Source: Vibrio sp. UCD-FRSSP16_30 (lineage in GTDB: Bacteria > Pseudomonadota > Gammaproteobacteria > Enterobacterales > Vibrionaceae). From it: a stretch of 56,522 nt of DNA. Positions 51,753 through 56,522 of this stretch are shown here, piece by piece. Below the pieces are notes generated by a model. The model had not been told where the DNA came from. It searched no databases and saw only the letters and a list, made by a program, of their open reading frames with translations. Positions within the stretch are counted from its first letter, which is position 1, and each line of letters opens with the position of its first letter. The stretch covers positions 1-56,522 of the forward strand of contig NZ_LZFW01000012.1 of NCBI RefSeq assembly GCF_001676025.1. Direction: 5' to 3'. The position numbers and the translations under genes were made by a program.

Positions 51753-52415
51753 ATGAAAAAACGTAATCTCATCACCCTTTGTGGTTTAGCGGTGCTTTCA
51801 TCATCTGCATTTGCCAGTTCAAACCCTTCTGGCTTATATGCCTTAGGTGCTGTTGGTGAAACCGGAATGGGTGATAGTGGTTATTGGGATGATTATACGG
51901 ACTCTAGTGGTCATATGAGTTCAATCGATCATGTTGAGTTTGAAGGTAAAGGTGCAACGCAACTTTACAGTCTAGGGTATCAAATCAACCGCGTTGTAGG
52001 TGTTGAAGCCACTTATATGAATTACGGTAACATTGATGCAAAAGTCAATCATAAAGACTCTTATAGTGTTTATGACCCTGAATCTTTTTCTGTGTCTGCT
52101 AACCTTGGATATTCATTTCATAATGGTTTACGCCCATTTGCTAAAGTGGGTTTGTCTTATGTCGATTTGGGCACTACTGATGATATTATCAGCCCAATTA
52201 AAGGCAGCGATAAACGAGGAGGAATACACATCGGTGCTGGTGTCGAATACGCGTTAGACTTAGGTGAGAACCATGGCAATGTACTATTTAGAACGGGTGT
52301 CGAGGGTGATGTAGTCAACATCGATATCAATGAAAAAACAGAGCATGGCGCTGTAGAAGGTGACTACGATTGGGCACTAGTTACTGTATATGCAGGTGTC
52401 GGTTACCGCTTCTAA
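51753..52415 (+). CDS. outer-membrane beta-barrel protein (OmpA-like/porin family)
   Basis: The 220-residue protein has a signal peptide (MKKRNLITLCGLAVLSSSA, cleavage near AFA) and eight or so strands (for example LYALGAVGETGMG, GATQLYSLGYQI and VNLRPFAKVG-like elements), ending in YAGVGYRF. The start is the ATG at 51753 with GGAA upstream. It is single; function unknown. Confidence 0.82.
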   Translation: MKKRNLITLCGLAVLSSSAFASSNPSGLYALGAVGETGMGDSGYWDDYTDSSGHMSSIDHVEFEGKGATQLYSLGYQINRVVGVEATYMNYGNIDAKVNHKDSYSVYDPESFSVSANLGYSFHNGLRPFAKVGLSYVDLGTTDDIISPIKGSDKRGGIHIGAGVEYALDLGENHGNVLFRTGVEGDVVNIDINEKTEHGAVEGDYDWALVTVYAGVGYRF

Positions 52416-52428
52416 GATTGAATATTAT

Positions 52429-52457
52429 AAAGGGTAGGGCGATATCCCTTACCCTTT
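52429..52457 (+). terminator. terminator after the barrel gene
   Basis: An imperfect stem (AAAGGGTAGGG / CCCTTACCCTTT, one bulge) with a 6-base loop is followed by ATTAATTG. No strong T-run, so confidence is moderate. Confidence 0.6.
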
Positions 52458-52565
52458 ATTAATTGTTAACCATTTTAACAAGCTAGAATGACCAGCTATT
52501 TAGTACGATTGATATTATAGGTAAGATGGGTCTTACCTTAAACAGTTACCGCATTAAACTTAGTT

Positions 52566-52790
52566 ATGAACGATTCAATCAACGAACAACAGTGCCCGTT
52601 TTGTCAGGGTGTTAATTCATGCCAAGCGAAGACCGATCATCAATGCTGGTGTATAAATGTGCAAATACCTGCGCAACTTCTCAACTTAGTACCGAGGCAT
52701 TTACAGCACAAATCATGTGTTTGTTTGTCTTGTATTGCTTTATTCAAGGATAATCCTGAACTGTTTAAAGCCAAATATATTCACCACTAA
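52566..52790 (+). CDS. cysteine-rich CWC-family small protein
   Basis: The 74-residue protein has CPFC, NSCQ, CWC and CVCLSCI, eight Cys in all, in the Cysteine-rich_CWC layout, suggesting a zinc- or iron-sulphur-type binding site. No signal peptide, so cytosolic. It is convergent with the GNAT gene. Family role is not established. Confidence 0.83.
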   Translation: MNDSINEQQCPFCQGVNSCQAKTDHQCWCINVQIPAQLLNLVPRHLQHKSCVCLSCIALFKDNPELFKAKYIHH

Positions 52791-52800
52791 ACCTATACGG

Positions 52801-53226
52801 TTATTTCAAATCCAATAGTGAAAAGTGATGGCTGGCAATCTTGAAGTCCTCACGCAAATAGAACTTATGTGCAGAAAAGCGTTGAACCCCTGAGTCCAAG
52901 TGAATTTGTTCACAATCATTGTCTAATGCATGGGACTTAAACCATGCAATTAGAAAACTACCCACGCCTTGAGAGCGAAATAGTGGGTTTGTGACCAGAT
53001 CATCAATATAAATATTCTTACCCCAAGCCAGTTTTTCACCAAACCAAAAACCAGCAACAGCAAGTACACCCTCAGATGATTTAACATAGACAACTTGATA
53101 CCCATCACGCTGTTGTTTAGCGATTTGAATGGATAACGAGTCCAAGCTGTAGCTAGGACGAAGCTGCAACAATACGTCTAAAACTTGCGTGTAGTCGGCG
53201 TTATTCTCTAAAAATTTCACTTCCAT
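52801..53226 (-). CDS. GNAT-family acetyltransferase
   Basis: The 141-residue enzyme has LVTNPLFRSQGVGSFLIAWF, a clear acetyl-CoA motif A (RxxGxG/A). The front half matches GNAT folds and the terminal YLREDFKI region has the usual late Tyr. Substrate unknown; several GNATs of this size act on small amines or toxins. Convergent with the CWC gene. Confidence 0.85.
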   Translation of the reverse strand: MEVKFLENNADYTQVLDVLLQLRPSYSLDSLSIQIAKQQRDGYQVVYVKSSEGVLAVAGFWFGEKLAWGKNIYIDDLVTNPLFRSQGVGSFLIAWFKSHALDNDCEQIHLDSGVQRFSAHKFYLREDFKIASHHFSLLDLK

Positions 53227-53407
53227 GTTGTTCTATTACTTCTTAGTAAATTAAAAGGCGTATATCGTAGCTTATCATTTTTATGCTCATGATCTGCTCG
53301 GTGATTCAGGTACTTGCCTCATTAGTTCTCCGGCATATATTGATCAATAAAAGGGATAGGAGTAAAATTTTTTGAACGATTGTTCATTATCTTATTAGGG
53401 CTAGAAC

Positions 53408-54424
53408 ATGCCAAAAACCCGCATTTTATTTTCTACTTCATTTGACCCATGGTTCAACTTGGCAGTAGAGGATTGTATCTTTCGTTCCATGCCTGCTGAT
53501 CATCGAGTGCTGTTTCTATGGCGCAATGCCGATACGATAGTGATTGGACAAGCTCAAAACCCTTGGAAAGAGTGCAATACATTAAAGATGGAGCAAGATG
53601 GTATTAAACTGGCGCGACGTCAAAGTGGAGGCGGTGCGGTCTTCCATGATTTAGGCAATACCAACTTTACTTTTATGGCGGGTAAACCGGAATATAATAA
53701 AACGGCATCCACTCAGATTGTGTTGGATGCACTTAAAAGTTTAGGTATTGATGCCCAAGCCACTGGCCGAAATGATCTTGTGGTTAATGATGCCGATGGC
53801 GTGCGCAAATTCTCTGGTTCAGCTTATCGTGAAACCACCGAGCGCGGCTTTCATCACGGAACGCTTTTACTAAATGCAGACTTAAGCCGCTTAGCAGATT
53901 ACCTTAACCCCGATCTTAAAAAGCTACAGGCAAAAGGCATCAACTCAGTTCGTTCTCGGGTGACAAACTTAAATGAAATTAACCCTGATATTGATCATCA
54001 ATCGGTCTGTGATGCCATCTCTAAAGCCTTCTGTGCGCACTTTGATGAAGTACCAGAGATAGAGCATATATCACCAGACTCATTACCGGATTTGCCTAAT
54101 TTCGCAGAGAAGTTTGCTAAGCAAAAAAGTTGGGATTGGAATTACGGTAAGACACCACAGTTTAGCTATTCTCTTGATGAACGCTTTGTATGGGGTGGGG
54201 TAGAGCTCTATTTTAATGTGGAAAAGGCTCATATTACAGAAGCTAAAATCTTTACCGATAGCTTAGATCCAGAGTGTTTGATTTATCTCTCTCAACAGTT
54301 GCAAGGCACACCTTATCAAGCGGACCCGATAATGGCATGTATTGATTTGGTTATTGCTAAATTTCCTGCAAATCAAGATGAGCTGGAGCAAGTTAAAGAA
54401 TGGTTGTCACAGGCGACAGTTTGA
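53408..54424 (+). CDS. lplA: lipoate-protein ligase A
   Basis: The 338-residue enzyme adenylates free lipoate and attaches it to lipoyl domains of 2-oxoacid dehydrogenases and GcvH. Motifs [12 protein letters not shown] and KFSGSAYRE (with the conserved Lys) are intact, followed by a C-terminal accessory domain as in E. coli LplA (length 338). Single gene. Confidence 0.95.
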   Translation: MPKTRILFSTSFDPWFNLAVEDCIFRSMPADHRVLFLWRNADTIVIGQAQNPWKECNTLKMEQDGIKLARRQSGGGAVFHDLGNTNFTFMAGKPEYNKTASTQIVLDALKSLGIDAQATGRNDLVVNDADGVRKFSGSAYRETTERGFHHGTLLLNADLSRLADYLNPDLKKLQAKGINSVRSRVTNLNEINPDIDHQSVCDAISKAFCAHFDEVPEIEHISPDSLPDLPNFAEKFAKQKSWDWNYGKTPQFSYSLDERFVWGGVELYFNVEKAHITEAKIFTDSLDPECLIYLSQQLQGTPYQADPIMACIDLVIAKFPANQDELEQVKEWLSQATV

Positions 54425-54620
54425 TTTTCATTGCTTGAATCGTATCGAAGCCCCCGCCAATAATAGGTAATGCTGGCGCGGGGTGAGCGTTAACGCATTT
54501 ACTTACATTTGGCTTTTCTGCCAGTGAAATAAAAAAAACAAGCCTAAGGTCTCATTGAGTGAATATCGCAACACTCACTCTAGCTCTTTATATTATTGAG
54601 CGAACTAAACAGGTATCTCA

Positions 54621-55025
54621 ATGGACCAAAAATTGCAAAACAAGCTATCTATTAGCTTATTATCATTACGAATTACCGTCTTTATTGTCTTTTTCTTTTG
54701 GGGGTTAGATAAGATAATAGTGCCCGAACATGCTGTTAAGGTAATGTCGGGTTTTTATGGCCTAAATATGTCTACAAATGTAATGGTCGCACTAGGTGTT
54801 GGTCAGATGTTATTCCTAGCGGCATTTTTATTGGGTATGTGGAAAAAAGTCACATATGGCGCCGTTTTAGTGTTACACGGCGCTTCTACTTTATCCTCAT
54901 TTGCAAAATACTTTGACCCATTCAATAACTTGCTATTCTTCGCCGCTTGGCCAATGTTGGCTGCTTGTTTAGTGCTTTTCTTATTGCGTGATTATGATGT
55001 GTACACGATAGGGAAAAGTAGGTAG
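54621..55025 (+). CDS. DoxX-like four-helix membrane protein
   Basis: The 134-residue protein has four membrane helices (about 11-28, 50-70, 77-93 and 100-122) and the FFFWGLDKII start typical of DoxX-like proteins. Members are often linked to thiol or redox stress, but specific function is not known. Terminator follows. Confidence 0.75.
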   Translation: MDQKLQNKLSISLLSLRITVFIVFFFWGLDKIIVPEHAVKVMSGFYGLNMSTNVMVALGVGQMLFLAAFLLGMWKKVTYGAVLVLHGASTLSSFAKYFDPFNNLLFFAAWPMLAACLVLFLLRDYDVYTIGKSR

Positions 55026-55094
55026 AAAGTAGGTGAAAAGAGGGATTGCACATTAGCTGCGTGCTTATTGTGAGCCATCTCCCTTATTAATAAG

Positions 55095-55130
55095 CATAAA
55101 GCTCACCGGATGTGGTGAGCTTTATGTTTT
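55095..55130 (+). terminator. intrinsic terminator after the DoxX-like gene
   Basis: A perfect 13-bp stem (CATAAAGCTCACC / GGTGAGCTTTATG) with a 6-base loop ends in TTTT. Confidence 0.9.
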
Positions 55131-55180
55131 ATTAGTTGAAAAACAAGTCTCCCTTAGTGCATAGACTATAAATCTATAGA

Positions 55181-56521
55181 CTAGACATCTCCAAAGCTAA
55201 ACGTATCTACGCTCTCACCATTTTCCTGTGTATTCGGGATATCAACCGTAGGGGGCACATACACATCTTGTTGTTGAACCTGATAATTTTCAGGGTCAAG
55301 TAGGAACGATGTGATTTCAGCATCGGCATCTTCAAAAACATGTTGTAAGCCTAATGCGTGCGCTATGACTTGATGCGTCACAATGCGCTGAACATGTTTT
55401 TCGTCTGCAGAGCTTTTGCTTGCACCAAAGGCATTTGCCATATCATCAGCCCAAACATGGGGGGTATTAGTGTCTAACTCGTTTGAGACAATCAAGATAT
55501 TGGCTGAAGTCAGGTACTGATTGGCTTTGCTTACATCAATTAGCGGATCTGAGTCATTATTACCATCGCCGTAGGCGTGCAGTTGTGGACACTCATTTAG
55601 ATTATCTTCATGAATCATGGCGATCCATGGATTATCTGTCACACTGGGTTCCGCCTTATCAAGATCTGGAATTGGGGATAACTCGCGACGGATTGGTTTT
55701 TGCTCATCAACACAATCTACGACCAATCCAACAAATGCTGTGTTATTAACAAGGGCGTTGTCAACAGTCGATGATGATGAATCCGGATGTACGACATCAA
55801 TAATCGCTTTAAGTGTTTGGCCACTTGGGTTTTCAAGATAGTTGTTGTACAAATTGACAAGCTGGCGATTATATACGTTATCTTTAACCCGAGTTAACGC
55901 CGAAAGAAGTACTTGTATGTCTTCTTTAGTAAAACGTTCTCCATCAAGAGTGATTTCACCCTGACTAACCAATTCTTGGTAATGATTATTAATTAATGAC
56001 TCAAGTTGATTTGGGCTAGCTAGTGAACGACTATCTAAAATAGCCAGCTCTTCCGCCATAGAATCTTTAATACCTGAGGCGTAATTAGGGTAGCTTGCTC
56101 TTACTGGTGAATCTAATACTGCACCTTTAAAATGATTTGGATAGGCAGCAGCATAGGCGGCCGCAACACGTGTACCGTATGAATAGCCATACAGTGTAAT
56201 TTGCTCGTAGCCTAAGTGTTTACGCACGCTATCGATATCATGGATAAATCTATTCGTACTGATATGGGGGGCTAAATCAAGATAAAGATCTTTATTGCAC
56301 TCATCGCCTTTGCCTTGGCACTCCATTAAGCCATTGATTACATTTAGAGCATAGGCTGAATTTCCAGTGCCTCTAGGATCGATAGTAAATACATCAAAGT
56401 GATCGCGAATCTCTTGTGGTAAATCTTCATAGTTAGCGACCAACTCATCAACACCCACCTCGCCAGGACCGCCATAATTAAAGAATAGGGCCCCTTTATC
56501 GGCTTGCTGTTGCGCTTTCAT
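55181..56521 (-). CDS. alpha/beta-hydrolase, tripeptidyl-aminopeptidase-like, cut by right edge
   Basis: At least 446 residues lie inside the window and the frame runs on past 56522, so the N-terminus and any signal peptide are not seen; the Met at 56521 is internal. It has the oxyanion segment NYGGPGEVG, the nucleophile GYSYGTRVA, the Asp in LDTNTPHVWAD and a late HALG(L)QH region with His. This is the proline-iminopeptidase/tripeptidyl-aminopeptidase type with a C-terminal TAP-like domain. Probably secreted or periplasmic by family habit, not by evidence here. Confidence 0.85.
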   Translation of the reverse strand: MKAQQQADKGALFFNYGGPGEVGVDELVANYEDLPQEIRDHFDVFTIDPRGTGNSAYALNVINGLMECQGKGDECNKDLYLDLAPHISTNRFIHDIDSVRKHLGYEQITLYGYSYGTRVAAAYAAAYPNHFKGAVLDSPVRASYPNYASGIKDSMAEELAILDSRSLASPNQLESLINNHYQELVSQGEITLDGERFTKEDIQVLLSALTRVKDNVYNRQLVNLYNNYLENPSGQTLKAIIDVVHPDSSSSTVDNALVNNTAFVGLVVDCVDEQKPIRRELSPIPDLDKAEPSVTDNPWIAMIHEDNLNECPQLHAYGDGNNDSDPLIDVSKANQYLTSANILIVSNELDTNTPHVWADDMANAFGASKSSADEKHVQRIVTHQVIAHALGLQHVFEDADAEITSFLLDPENYQVQQQDVYVPPTVDIPNTQENGESVDTFSFGDV

Positions 56522-56522
56522 C

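Noticed and set aside
54451..54482. GC-rich stem (CCCCGCCA / TGGCGCGGGG) after lplA
   Set aside because: It needs a two-base bulge and lacks a T-run, so it cannot be claimed as a terminator.
1..56522. CRISPR arrays, tRNA or rRNA genes
   Set aside because: None seen: no regularly spaced repeats and no recognisable tRNA or rRNA sequence on either strand by eye.

Overview
The window looks like chromosomal DNA of a marine gammaproteobacterium, most likely Vibrionaceae. The grounds are the AT-leaning base composition, a complete aryl-polyene (APE) gene cluster of the type known from Vibrio fischeri and Escherichia coli, a surface polysaccharide lyase of family PL6, several small outer-membrane beta-barrels, a TraF_2-type barrel and the general gene repertoire. 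The species cannot be fixed from the sequence alone.

Layout. 0-0.8 kb: the 3' end of an IS21-family element (IstB tail plus terminal repeats) and a small secreted protein. 0.8-5.6 kb: an orphan periplasmic solute-binding protein in an operon with a membrane GGDEF-EAL protein, next to a Tat-exported class V aminotransferase-like protein. 5.6-6.8 kb: a long AT-rich stretch without genes. 6.8-12.5 kb: a PL6 lyase lipoprotein, a DUF3859 protein, a beta-hydroxyacid dehydrogenase and a LysR regulator, plausibly linked to alginate use. 12.6-15.6 kb: small lipoproteins, a D-alanyl-D-alanine carboxypeptidase and a beta-barrel whose start codon lies in a predicted RNA hairpin.

15.7-32.4 kb is the APE system: 17 tightly coupled minus-strand genes (apeC to apeR plus an aromatic ammonia-lyase) with a divergent methyltransferase. 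The lyase and AMP-ligase would make and activate the aryl starter. ACPs, ketosynthases, ketoreductase and dehydratases would extend it as a polyene. Acyl- and glycosyltransferases, an MMPL exporter, a LolA-like protein and a DUF3261 lipoprotein would attach it to a carrier and move it to the outer membrane.

32.5-39.4 kb is a glycerophosphodiester/glycerol-3-phosphate uptake locus (ugpBAEC plus a HAD phosphatase on the minus strand; ugpQ and a DeoR/GlpR-like regulator divergent). 39.6-44.7 kb is an iron-linked group (imelysin, di-heme oxidoreductase, imelysin lipoprotein, DUF1513) with Fur-box-like sites. 44.9-48.3 kb holds a barrel protein and a two-gene GtrB / GtrA-fusion cassette for glycan modification. 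48.4-56.5 kb is a mixed region: TraF_2 barrel, a His-rich-loop secreted protein, two GNAT-like proteins, an OmpA-like barrel, a Cys-rich CWC protein, lipoate-protein ligase, a DoxX-like membrane protein and a truncated alpha/beta hydrolase running off the right edge.
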